Assembly (NCBI GenBank): GCA_905182765.1
Contig: CAJJCV010000001.1
Span: 1-64,000, forward strand
Length of the DNA: 64,000 bases
Source: Cryomorphaceae bacterium BACL29 MAG-121220-bin8
GTDB taxonomy: Bacteria > Bacteroidota > Bacteroidia > Flavobacteriales > Flavobacteriaceae
Direction of reading: 5' to 3'
The notes beneath the pieces were generated by a model. That model had not been told where the DNA came from. It did not search any database and saw nothing but the letters and a program-made list of their open reading frames with translations. The translations under genes and the position numbers were made by a program. Shown here piece by piece: positions 8,401 through 15,701 of the stretch (the stretch's first letter is position 1; the number at the start of each line of letters is the position of its first letter).

Positions 8401-10259
8401 TTTTTATAAAATTCTACAAACCAGTCTAAAGATGTTGGGTTTCTTAAAGAATCTTTGCTAACCACATCATTTGGATTTTTACCCATCAAAATCTTTTTTA
8501 CAGGTACTTCAACTTTTTTTCCACTTATGGTGTAAGGAATATCATGAGTTTGAAAGATTGAATCAGGAACGTGCCTTGGTGAACATTTTTGTCGAATTAC
8601 AGATTTTAGTTCATCATGATCAATCTCTGAAATGGATTTGATAAAAAGAATTAACTTATTGTCATTACTATGATCTAAATGAATTATTAAACTATCATCA
8701 ACATAGCTTAAATCTTTAATAGCGCTATATATCTCAGATGTGCCTATTCTAACTCCAAATCTATTTAAAGTTGAATCAGAGCGCCCATGAACAATAATTC
8801 CATCATTTACTGTCTGGGTAACCCAATCTCCATGATTCCAAATGTTATTAAATTTTGAAAAATAACTGTTTCTGTATTTTTCATCATTATTATCATTCCA
8901 AAAAAATACAGGCATTGAAATAAATGGCTTAGTTAAAACCAGTTCACCCATTTCATTTTTGACTTCCATCCCATTATCATTCCAAACTTCAATAGAAGCA
9001 CCCAGCATTTTACATTGAATTTCACCCGGAATAACATCCATTTCTGGATTTCCTCCAATAAAAGCTGTACAAACATCAGTTCCTCCACTTAATGAAACAA
9101 CATGAGCTTTAGGAAACAGCTTATTTAGTCCTATGTTAGTTTCTTTAAATAACGGAGAACCTGTAGAACCTAAAGTTTTTATAAAAGATAAATCATGAGA
9201 AATTAGCTCTTTTGGAATATCGGATAATAGATTTTGAAAAAAAACTGCTCCATGTCCAAAATGATTAATTTTTGCTTTTTTAGCAAATCTCCAAAGCACA
9301 CCTTTATCAGGATAAACTGGAGATCCATTATAAATACAAAGAGTAGCCCCAATTAATAAGCTGCTTAAGGAATAATTCCACATCATCCATCCAGTGGTAG
9401 AGTACCAAAAGTATGTATCGGCTTTATTAACATTTTGATGAATAGACAAAGCTTTGAAATGCTCGAGTATCATTCCTCCTGTTCTATGTGTAATTGCTTT
9501 AGGTTTTCCAGTTGTACCTGACGAAAATAAAATCCAAATAGGGTGATTAAAATCAACTGGAGTGAAAGTTAAATTTATATTTTCTTTACTGTTAGCAAAT
9601 ACTGATTTCGTATTTAAATCTAAACTACAAGAAATTGATTTTATTGAACTTTTAAGTTTTTCAACTTTTGAATCTAATGAAAATATTTTTCCATTATACA
9701 TATACTCAGAATGATAAAATAAAAATTTTGGTTGAATCTGGTTAAATCTGTCGTGAACAGAATCATAACCAAAATCTGGTGAACAAGATGACCAAATCGC
9801 TCCAAGTGAATTGACCGCTAGAAAAGCTGCTACTACGTCAGGAGTGTTTGAACAATATCCAGCTACCCTATCGCCTATTTTTACATTATTTTTAACTAAA
9901 ATCTTCTGGAACTCTAAAGTTTTTATTTTCAATGAGCCCCAGGAAACTTCTATATAATTACCGTTTTCATCTTGATATTTTATTGCAGGAGTTTTTAATT
10001 TATGATTTTTAAAAACGTTCTTAGAGTAACTAATCTTAGAATTCTCAAACCAGAGAGTTTTTGTAAAATCATCATTGAATTTATAAACTGTTGTTGAAGA
10101 TTGGTCAAATTCTATATCAAAGAACTTTACAATTGATTCCCAAAAATCAGAAATTGAATTAATACTCCAAGAATGTAAATCATTATAAGATTTAAAACTT
10201 AATTTATAATTTGATTTTAGAAATTCTTTATATTTTGATAATATAGTTTTCAAACTCAA
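8391..10259 (-). CDS. aacS: Acetoacetyl-CoA synthetase
   Basis: A ligase that activates acetoacetate to acetoacetyl-CoA with ATP. The sequence GAIWSSCSPDFG (153-164) is characteristic of this family rather than acetyl-CoA synthetase. The P-loop SSGTTGKPKA is at 246-255, HGDWVTQT and GRSDSTLNRFGVRIGT lie in the C-terminal lid, and SGKKVEVPVKK (from 579) carries the conserved catalytic lysine. The length of 622 compares with about 650 usually. It is convergent with the nitronate monooxygenase gene, overlapping by 10 bases. Acetoacetate is an end product of branched-chain and some terpenoid degradation; an HMG-CoA lyase gene, which makes acetoacetate, is at 38434-39297. An 18-base inverted repeat sits 17 bases before its start. 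Confidence 0.92.
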   Translation of the reverse strand: MSLKTILSKYKEFLKSNYKLSFKSYNDLHSWSINSISDFWESIVKFFDIEFDQSSTTVYKFNDDFTKTLWFENSKISYSKNVFKNHKLKTPAIKYQDENGNYIEVSWGSLKIKTLEFQKILVKNNVKIGDRVAGYCSNTPDVVAAFLAVNSLGAIWSSCSPDFGYDSVHDRFNQIQPKFLFYHSEYMYNGKIFSLDSKVEKLKSSIKSISCSLDLNTKSVFANSKENINLTFTPVDFNHPIWILFSSGTTGKPKAITHRTGGMILEHFKALSIHQNVNKADTYFWYSTTGWMMWNYSLSSLLIGATLCIYNGSPVYPDKGVLWRFAKKAKINHFGHGAVFFQNLLSDIPKELISHDLSFIKTLGSTGSPLFKETNIGLNKLFPKAHVVSLSGGTDVCTAFIGGNPEMDVIPGEIQCKMLGASIEVWNDNGMEVKNEMGELVLTKPFISMPVFFWNDNNDEKYRNSYFSKFNNIWNHGDWVTQTVNDGIIVHGRSDSTLNRFGVRIGTSEIYSAIKDLSYVDDSLIIHLDHSNDNKLILFIKSISEIDHDELKSVIRQKCSPRHVPDSIFQTHDIPYTISGKKVEVPVKKILMGKNPNDVVSKDSLRNPTSLDWFVEFYKNYL

Positions 10260-10275
10260 ATATTTATTTTAAATA

Positions 10276-10293
10276 ACTTATATCAATATAAGT
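10276..10293. promoter_or_regulatory. Inverted repeat before aacS, possible operator
   Basis: ACTTATAT-CA-ATATAAGT is a perfect inverted repeat with a two-base spacer, 17 bases upstream of the aacS start on the minus strand. Its half-site differs from TAGTAT, so a different regulator would be involved. It could also be a chance palindrome in AT-rich DNA. Confidence 0.35.
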
Positions 10294-10326
10294 CAATATC
10301 CAATATCTACTCTTAAATAAAGAAGA

Positions 10327-10677
10327 TTAATTAAGTAAAAAGTATAGAGAAATAATGAAAAACAAACTGTGAAGTACAGCTATTTTTAAGTCTCTAGTCT
10401 GCTTTAAATAAAATGAAATAATAATAGAACAAGCAACTAACAAATGAAAAACAGAGTAAACAATTAAAAAAGGATCATGTAAAACAGAGTTATCGAAATT
10501 TAAAACTACATAAATAGCAAAAACTGCTATACTAAACGCGGCTGCGCCATACATTCTAGCTGTAGTTATTAAGGCGTTATTGGCGTTTTTATAAGCTGAC
10601 ATTAATTTAGGGTTTAGAAACAATACAATACCTACAAGTAATTCTAAAAGGCCAGAGACAAGTATAAATATTTTCAT
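10327..10677 (-). CDS. Small four-helix membrane protein
   Basis: A 116-residue protein with four predicted membrane helices and no catalytic motif. I do not recognise a named family. It clearly resembles residues 1-115 of the sulfatase at 15701-18022. Both share an opening with an acidic residue and GI-V-LF, then a KMYG-AAFS or RMYGAAAFS block near 42-50, FA-Y, then a HDPFLIV or HKPFLII block, and a final HL-LG or H-LF segment ending in LYF. It is transcribed divergently from the hydroxylase operon, with a candidate TetR operator between. A role as a membrane partner or chaperone for island enzymes is inference only. Confidence 0.75.
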   Translation of the reverse strand: MKIFILVSGLLELLVGIVLFLNPKLMSAYKNANNALITTARMYGAAAFSIAVFAIYVVLNFDNSVLHDPFLIVYSVFHLLVACSIIISFYLKQTRDLKIAVLHSLFFIISLYFLLN

Positions 10678-10716
10678 AATTATTTTTTTACTAATTTAAG
10701 TTAATTAAAAATGAAC

Positions 10717-10732
10717 TAGTATTATTTTACTA
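10717..10732. promoter_or_regulatory. Candidate TetR operator, one mismatch
   Basis: TAGTATTATTTTACTA fits TAGTAT-N4-ATACTA with one mismatch in the right arm. It lies in the 66-base divergent region between the small membrane protein (minus) and the hydroxylase operon (plus), 11 bases before the latter's ATG, where a bound repressor would block transcription or initiation. Confidence 0.5.
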
Positions 10733-10743
10733 TTTTTATAAAA

Positions 10744-11628
10744 ATGATGGAACAAGAAAGTATAAGTAAATTAATTCCTGTAATAGTTCTTTTAATTTTA
10801 GGTACTATAGAAGCTGTAGGCGGATTATATTTTCATGATAAAAGATCTAAAAATGATATAACAATTGAATTAGTTTGTTTAACCATTCTACCTACACTGA
10901 TTCAACCTGGAATTTTAGCTCTTGTATTATTCACTATGGATTCTTGGTTTATTGTTTATGAAGATTATTTTATTAATTCTTATTTTTTATGGCATGTGTT
11001 GGCGTTTCTTATTCTTGATGATTTAACTCAGTATTTGTGGCACAGGTTTTCACATGAAAATCCTTTTATGTGGAAATTACATAGACCTCATCATGTTGTT
11101 GAAGAGATGGGAGTTTTAGTTACTTACAGAAACGCATTTATGTATTATGCTTTTATGCCAGGTCTTTGGTTTTCAGCTATCCTTATTTTTTTAGGAATGA
11201 CAGAAGTTTATTTATATTATTTACCAATAAAAATGACAGTTATAATAGCTGCTCATAGCGAAACTAAATGGGATAGATTTTTATACAAATACAAAATTTT
11301 ACATCCATTAGCTTGGATTGTAGAAAGAACGATATCAACACCTAGTACTCATTATGCTCATCATGGATTGACTGCAGAAGATAAAATTTCAAATCCGAAT
11401 GGAAACTACGGCAACCTACTTTTCTTTTGGGATATTTTATTTGGAACAGCAAAAATTACAAGAAAATATCCAACAAAATTTGGAGCCTGGAATAAAATGA
11501 AAGAACCTTGGTATGTACAATTATTATTTCCTCTAATTAAATCTAAAGATTCTAGAAGCGAGCTTAGTTCTTTTAAAACAAATATGGATTTCGATCCATC
11601 TAAAGACTTCAAAGATTATAACAGTTAA
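10744..11628 (+). CDS. Sterol desaturase / fatty acid hydroxylase family enzyme
   Basis: An integral membrane di-iron oxygenase of the fatty acid hydroxylase superfamily. The histidine boxes are visible: H100-RFS-H104, H113-RP-H116-H117, His171, and H203-YA-H206-H207. Several hydrophobic helices surround them (about 8-30, 44-65, 80-95, 135-165). The length of 294 is normal. These enzymes hydroxylate or desaturate fatty acyl or sterol C-H bonds. It is the first gene of a four-gene plus-strand operon, 5 bases from the following SDR, which could oxidise the alcohol formed. A candidate TetR operator precedes it. Sterol versus alkyl substrate cannot be decided. Confidence 0.9.
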   Translation: MMEQESISKLIPVIVLLILGTIEAVGGLYFHDKRSKNDITIELVCLTILPTLIQPGILALVLFTMDSWFIVYEDYFINSYFLWHVLAFLILDDLTQYLWHRFSHENPFMWKLHRPHHVVEEMGVLVTYRNAFMYYAFMPGLWFSAILIFLGMTEVYLYYLPIKMTVIIAAHSETKWDRFLYKYKILHPLAWIVERTISTPSTHYAHHGLTAEDKISNPNGNYGNLLFFWDILFGTAKITRKYPTKFGAWNKMKEPWYVQLLFPLIKSKDSRSELSSFKTNMDFDPSKDFKDYNS

Positions 11629-11633
11629 ATTTA

Positions 11634-12449
11634 ATGAAAAATCTAAAAAATAAAGTAGTTGTAATAACAGGTGCTGGCTCTGGAATTGGGAGATCACTAG
11701 CAATTAAAATGCATAATAATGGAGCAAAATTAGCTCTTAACGATTTTAATAAGCAATCTCTTGATGAAACATTAAGTATTATTGGTAATATTGATCAAAT
11801 TTATACCGAAGTATTTGACGTTTCTAAAAAAGAAGAATTTTATCAATTTTCAAAAAATGTAGTAAACCATTTTAAAAAGGTAGATGTCGTAATTAATAAT
11901 GCTGGAATTACAAACGGAAGCATTACTGCGGTTGACACAACAATCGAATCTTACGAAAAGGTTTTAGGAGTTAATTTGTGGGGAATGATATATGGCACTT
12001 TAGCTTTTATGCCTGAATTAAGAAAACAAAACGAATCAAGTGTGGTTAATATTTCGAGTATTTGGGGACTCTTAGGATCTCCTTATCAATCTGCTTACAG
12101 CACATCAAAATTTGGCATAAGAGGCTTTACTGAAGCTTTAGCTGCAGAAGAATTATGTAACAACACTGGTGTAGCAGTTACAAGTGTTCATCCTGGTGGA
12201 GTTAAAACTAATATTGTAAGAAACATAGAAGGACAAAATCTAACTGAATTGCAATTAAAAAAATTAGATACTCATTTTCCAACCACTGCAGATAAAACTG
12301 CAGATAAAATTATTTATGCAATTAAAAAAAAGAAGTCTAGAATAGTAATAGGTCCTGACGCTAAATTCATGTACCGTCTATCAAGATTTTCTGAGAGAAT
12401 AACTATGAAATTCTTGGTTAATTGGGCTAAAAAAATGATGAAAATTTAA
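11634..12449 (+). CDS. Short-chain dehydrogenase/reductase
   Basis: An NAD(P)-dependent oxidoreductase of the SDR superfamily. The cofactor motif TGAGSGIG is at 12-19, NNAG at 88-91, and the catalytic set is Ser141/142 with Tyr155 and Lys159 (YSTSK). The segment after Lys159 and the long C-terminal basic tail (about 240-271) resemble SDRs that act on lipophilic alcohols. It follows the hydroxylase by 5 bases and precedes the DUF1214 gene by 2, so the hydroxylase product is a natural substrate guess. Asp37 after beta-2 suggests NAD(H) rather than NADP(H). Substrate unknown. Confidence 0.9.
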   Translation: MKNLKNKVVVITGAGSGIGRSLAIKMHNNGAKLALNDFNKQSLDETLSIIGNIDQIYTEVFDVSKKEEFYQFSKNVVNHFKKVDVVINNAGITNGSITAVDTTIESYEKVLGVNLWGMIYGTLAFMPELRKQNESSVVNISSIWGLLGSPYQSAYSTSKFGIRGFTEALAAEELCNNTGVAVTSVHPGGVKTNIVRNIEGQNLTELQLKKLDTHFPTTADKTADKIIYAIKKKKSRIVIGPDAKFMYRLSRFSERITMKFLVNWAKKMMKI

Positions 12450-12451
12450 AA

Positions 12452-13006
12452 ATGAAAAATAAAATAGTAATATCAGTTATATTATCTATAATTATTGGGG
12501 GTTATACAGCTATTTCAAATATTAATTCTTCAACACAAAACAATGAATTTTCTATTAAAAACGGAAACTGGAAAGTTAATCCAAATATGGATTTAAAAGA
12601 CAGTTACCAAAGAGCTTATATTTCAAGAATTGGAGTTTTTGCATTAGATGATAAAGAAGCGCTTTATTTCTTGTCAAGTAAGGACAATGATGGAAACCCA
12701 TTAACATCAGACTTTGATTATCAAATTATTGGCACACCACCAAAGGGAAGGTATTGGAGTTACACATTATACGGTGAAGATTATTTCTTAGTAAAAAATG
12801 ATGCCAATATTTACACGATAAACAAAGAAAACCTTACTAAAGACAAACCGATTTTAGTATCATCATCTAAAAAAGACATTAATTGGTTACCCTCAGGAAA
12901 TGAAACGAAGTTTCATATTACACTAAGGGTTTATAATCCAGATGAAAGTGTTTATAAAAACTTAGAATCATTAGAGTTACCAATAATTAAAAAAATAGAA
13001 AAATGA
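12452..13006 (+). CDS. DUF1214 domain protein, membrane-anchored
   Basis: A 184-residue protein with an N-terminal membrane anchor or signal (about 5-22) and a DUF1214-like beta domain. I recognise the family by the order of NGNWKVNP, ALYFLSSKDNDGNPL, PPKGRYWSYTLYG, INWLPSG and the closing HITLRVYNPDES. DUF1214 often forms one protein with DUF1254; here the two are separate adjacent genes overlapping by four bases. Function is unknown; in other bacteria such proteins sit beside catabolic and lipid genes. Part of the hydroxylase/SDR operon. Confidence 0.75.
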   Translation: MKNKIVISVILSIIIGGYTAISNINSSTQNNEFSIKNGNWKVNPNMDLKDSYQRAYISRIGVFALDDKEALYFLSSKDNDGNPLTSDFDYQIIGTPPKGRYWSYTLYGEDYFLVKNDANIYTINKENLTKDKPILVSSSKKDINWLPSGNETKFHITLRVYNPDESVYKNLESLELPIIKKIEK

Positions 13007-13518
13007 AGAAGATATTTTTTTACTTAGGGATAATAATGGTAATGAGCATTTGTTCTTATAATTTAACTATACATTACATTCCAAATATTGTATATGCTGT
13101 TTTTCATTATAAAATTGAAAAAAATCAAAATATTAAGGATAATGAAATAAAACATTTTGATATTCCAAGTGACCAGTCTAGAAATGTTGTAATGCCCAAT
13201 CCTGATTTTTTATATTCTACTATTTTTTACGACTTAAGTGAAAAAGATTTAAATATAAATGCAAATATGCCTGACTCTACGTATTGGTCTGTTTCATTCT
13301 ACAAACCAAATACAATAAACTGGTATGTTAAAAATGATCGAGAGTTTGATACAAACAAATTAGATCTTACATTAACTCTTAATGATTCTAAATCAGAGGA
13401 CTTTATAACATCTCCTGTAAAAAAAGGATTTATGATCATCAGAATTCTTGTGGAGAAAAAGGACAAAGAATCTATAAATTATTACAAGTCTCTTCAAAAA
13501 AATATTATACTTAAATAA
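13003..13518 (+). CDS. DUF1254-like protein, membrane-anchored
   Basis: A 171-residue protein with an N-terminal membrane segment (about 3-24). Its core, VVMPNPDFLYSTIFYDLS followed by DSTYWSVSFYKPNTINWYV, matches the DUF1254 pattern in which an N-D-LYS block is followed by a strand-rich region. It is shorter than typical DUF1254 domains, so only part of the family fold is present. It overlaps the DUF1214 gene by four bases and ends the hydroxylase operon. No catalytic function is known for this pair. The family call is from pattern memory. Confidence 0.65.
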   Translation: MKKIFFYLGIIMVMSICSYNLTIHYIPNIVYAVFHYKIEKNQNIKDNEIKHFDIPSDQSRNVVMPNPDFLYSTIFYDLSEKDLNINANMPDSTYWSVSFYKPNTINWYVKNDREFDTNKLDLTLTLNDSKSEDFITSPVKKGFMIIRILVEKKDKESINYYKSLQKNIILK

Positions 13519-13540
13519 AGTTTTTTATTTATATTTTATT

Positions 13541-13564
13541 AAATTAGTATTTAAATACTAATTT
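13541..13564. promoter_or_regulatory. Perfect 24-base palindrome, candidate TetR operator
   Basis: Positions 13541-13564 are a perfect palindrome with core TAGTATTTAAATACTA at 13545-13560 and flanks AAAT and ATTT. The same core arms, TAGTAT and ATACTA with a four-base spacer, occur in the TetR divergent promoter at 18825-18840. It ends 3 bases before the ATG of the dehalogenase gene, so binding would cover the start of transcription or the leader. Confidence 0.75.
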
Positions 13565-13567
13565 TTC

Positions 13568-14725
13568 ATGAAAAAATTAAAACGTAAAATTCAAAAATTG
13601 ATTGTTGGCTTTATGGGTTCTCCAATTAAAATTGACTCGAATGTAAAAAACAGGCAAATCAAAACTATAGCTCCACTTCCAAAAGAAGTTTTCTGGGACA
13701 CTAACGTTAAAATTCATAAAACAAAAAGCGGAATTGAATATGTAAAAACACCTGAAAAATGTTTTTTAAATCTTCCTGATTATAATTTTAATGAAAATTA
13801 TTGTGATATAAATGGACTTAAAATGCATTATATTGATGCTGGTCCTAGCGACGGAAAAATCCTTTTATTGCTCCACGGTCAGCCTGTATGGTCTTTCCTT
13901 TACCGAAAAATGATTCATAAACTTATTGCTAAAGGATACAGGTGTATCGCACCAGATTTAATGGGAATGGGAAAATCAGACAAACCGATTTCAATTAAGT
14001 ACCATATTTACGACACTCATTGCGATAATATTTTATCTTTTATTAAAAAATTAGAACTGAAAAAAATTACTCTTTTTTGTCAAGATTGGGGAAGTTTAAT
14101 AGGGCTTCGAATTGCTGGTGAAAATTCAAATCTTTTCTCTGGTATAATTGCTGCTAATGCTGAAATTCCAAACTTTACTGAAGAATCAAATCCATTATAT
14201 ATCCCAGAACCGTTAAAAATTAATACTAAAATTAAAAGTTTTAAAAAAGCAATGGCATACCATATGTTAAATAATAATGGATTTAATATGAATAACTTTC
14301 AAGTGTGGATTACTTATTGTATTACGACTCCATTTGTTCACATTAGTGAGATTATGGGGCTAAGTTTATCCAGAGACTTCAAAAAAGATCAAAAAATACT
14401 TGATGCCTATGCTGCTCCATTTCCATCATTTATATACATGGCCGGTCCTAGAACCTTACCCTCAATGAATGCTGGGATTACTGGTCAAACTCTAAAAGCA
14501 ATTGATGGGTTGAAAAAATTTAAAAAACCTTTCTTATCTTTAATAGGGCTACAGGACAAGCTTCTTGGAACACCAAGAATTCAGAACAAATTTATTAAAA
14601 TGGTACCAGGAGCTAAAGGTCAGGATCACGAACAGTTCAAAGAAGCCAATCATTTTATTCAAGAGGATATTGGTGAAATAATGGCAAATAGAATGCATAA
14701 GTTTATAGTAAAAAATAAAATTTAA
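13568..14725 (+). CDS. Haloalkane dehalogenase, subfamily I type
   Basis: An alpha/beta hydrolase expected to cleave carbon-halogen bonds by forming an alkyl-enzyme ester. The nucleophile is Asp173 followed by halide-binding Trp174 (CQDWGS), the oxyanion segment is HGQPVWSFLYR (103-113), the acid is Asp330 in GLQDKLLG, and the base His362 in ANHF. A second tryptophan, Trp247 (FQVW), aligns with the cap halide-binding Trp of DhlA, and YAAPFP (281-286) matches the same cap region. The length of 385 exceeds the usual ~300 because of about 45 extra basic N-terminal residues. It opens the dehalogenase/PfpI/sulfatase operon, directly after a palindromic operator. Natural halogenated substrates occur in marine algae; the real substrate is unknown. 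Confidence 0.9.
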   Translation: MKKLKRKIQKLIVGFMGSPIKIDSNVKNRQIKTIAPLPKEVFWDTNVKIHKTKSGIEYVKTPEKCFLNLPDYNFNENYCDINGLKMHYIDAGPSDGKILLLLHGQPVWSFLYRKMIHKLIAKGYRCIAPDLMGMGKSDKPISIKYHIYDTHCDNILSFIKKLELKKITLFCQDWGSLIGLRIAGENSNLFSGIIAANAEIPNFTEESNPLYIPEPLKINTKIKSFKKAMAYHMLNNNGFNMNNFQVWITYCITTPFVHISEIMGLSLSRDFKKDQKILDAYAAPFPSFIYMAGPRTLPSMNAGITGQTLKAIDGLKKFKKPFLSLIGLQDKLLGTPRIQNKFIKMVPGAKGQDHEQFKEANHFIQEDIGEIMANRMHKFIVKNKI

Positions 14726-15597
14726 TGAAGAAAAAAACTTTAAAAATAATCGGACTTATTTCCGTAGTAATAATATTGTTATTTATTGCCTTACCTACAT
14801 TGCTAAATAATGCAGGTTTACATCCAGTCTTTGAAGGAAGTAAAAACTACGATTTCAAAAACACAAAAGCTGTAATTATTTCCACTAGCCATAGTATACT
14901 AAGTAAACCTGGTGAGACAGATGGTAAATTAACTGGAGTATTTGCATCTGAATTAACCGTGCCATATTATGAATTCATTAATTCAGGAATTGAAGTTGAT
15001 ATAGCAAGTATAAATGGAGGTGAAATCCCTATTGATCCTGAATCATTTTTTTATGCAATTAAGACTAAAGAAGATGACAAGTATCTTAACGATGAGATTC
15101 TTCTGAAAAAAGTTAAAAACTCAATATTGATTGATGATTTAGATATAAATCAGTATGATTTAGTATTTATTGCTGGAGGATGGGGAGCAGCATATGATTT
15201 AGGTTACTCTGAAATTCTCGGAAAAAAAATTAGTCAAGCCTATTACAATAAAAAAACTGTAATAGGAGCTGTATGTCACGGAGTTTTGGGTTTTATTAAA
15301 GCCAAAGATTCTTTGGGTAACTTAATTATAGAAAACAAAAGAATGACCGGAGTTACCAATAAACAAATTAAAGAATTAGGAATTGACTTTACACCACTAC
15401 ATCCTGAGGATGAATTAATAAAAGCAGGTGTAATATTTGAGAGTAAAACAGCATTTAGAGATGTATTTGCTAACCTAACAGTATTAGATGAAGAAACTAA
15501 GTTTGTTACTGGACAAAATCAAAATGCAGGTCACGAAACCCCTCAAAAAATGATGGAAATTCTAAATAATAATAATAATAATAATAATAATAGGTAA
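14725..15597 (+). CDS. DJ-1/PfpI family protein, membrane-anchored
   Basis: A class I glutamine-amidotransferase-like protein with an N-terminal membrane helix (about 7-27). The nucleophile elbow is Cys184-His185 in GAVCHGVLG, and FIAGGWGAAYDL (148-159) is the preceding conserved strand. Members include DJ-1, Hsp31 and isocyanide hydratases; the extended N-terminal S-H-S loop is closest to Hsp31-like glyoxalase III types, but I cannot assign activity. Its start codon overlaps the stop of the dehalogenase gene (TAATG), indicating translational coupling. The C-terminus is nine asparagines plus arginine, encoded by nine AAT repeats. Confidence 0.88.
   Translation: MKKKTLKIIGLISVVIILLFIALPTLLNNAGLHPVFEGSKNYDFKNTKAVIISTSHSILSKPGETDGKLTGVFASELTVPYYEFINSGIEVDIASINGGEIPIDPESFFYAIKTKEDDKYLNDEILLKKVKNSILIDDLDINQYDLVFIAGGWGAAYDLGYSEILGKKISQAYYNKKTVIGAVCHGVLGFIKAKDSLGNLIIENKRMTGVTNKQIKELGIDFTPLHPEDELIKAGVIFESKTAFRDVFANLTVLDEETKFVTGQNQNAGHETPQKMMEILNNNNNNNNNR
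15565..15591 (+). repeat. (AAT)9 trinucleotide tract at gene end
   Basis: Nine in-frame AAT codons (15565-15591) encode the poly-asparagine tail of the PfpI protein, then AGG and the stop. Slippage would change tail length without shifting frame. Confidence 0.95.
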
Positions 15598-15701
15598 TGA
15601 TTTATTTTGATGGGCCTCCAACTGGATTTTATGCTAGACGCATTGGCACTCCTTTAATGATAATAGTTTTTATCTTGTCACTAATAAAAATAGAAAAATA
15701 A
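15597..15701 (+). CDS. 34-codon membrane micro-ORF
   Basis: An ATG overlaps the PfpI stop (TAATGA) and the ORF ends in a TAATG that overlaps the sulfatase start, so both ends have the form of translational coupling. The product begins MIYFDGPPTGFYARR and continues with a hydrophobic helix (about residues 19-30), ending KIEK. It fills the only gap in this operon exactly. I do not recognise the family. It could be a real small membrane subunit for the sulfatase, or just a leader that keeps ribosomes moving. Confidence 0.5.
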   Translation: MIYFDGPPTGFYARRIGTPLMIIVFILSLIKIEK

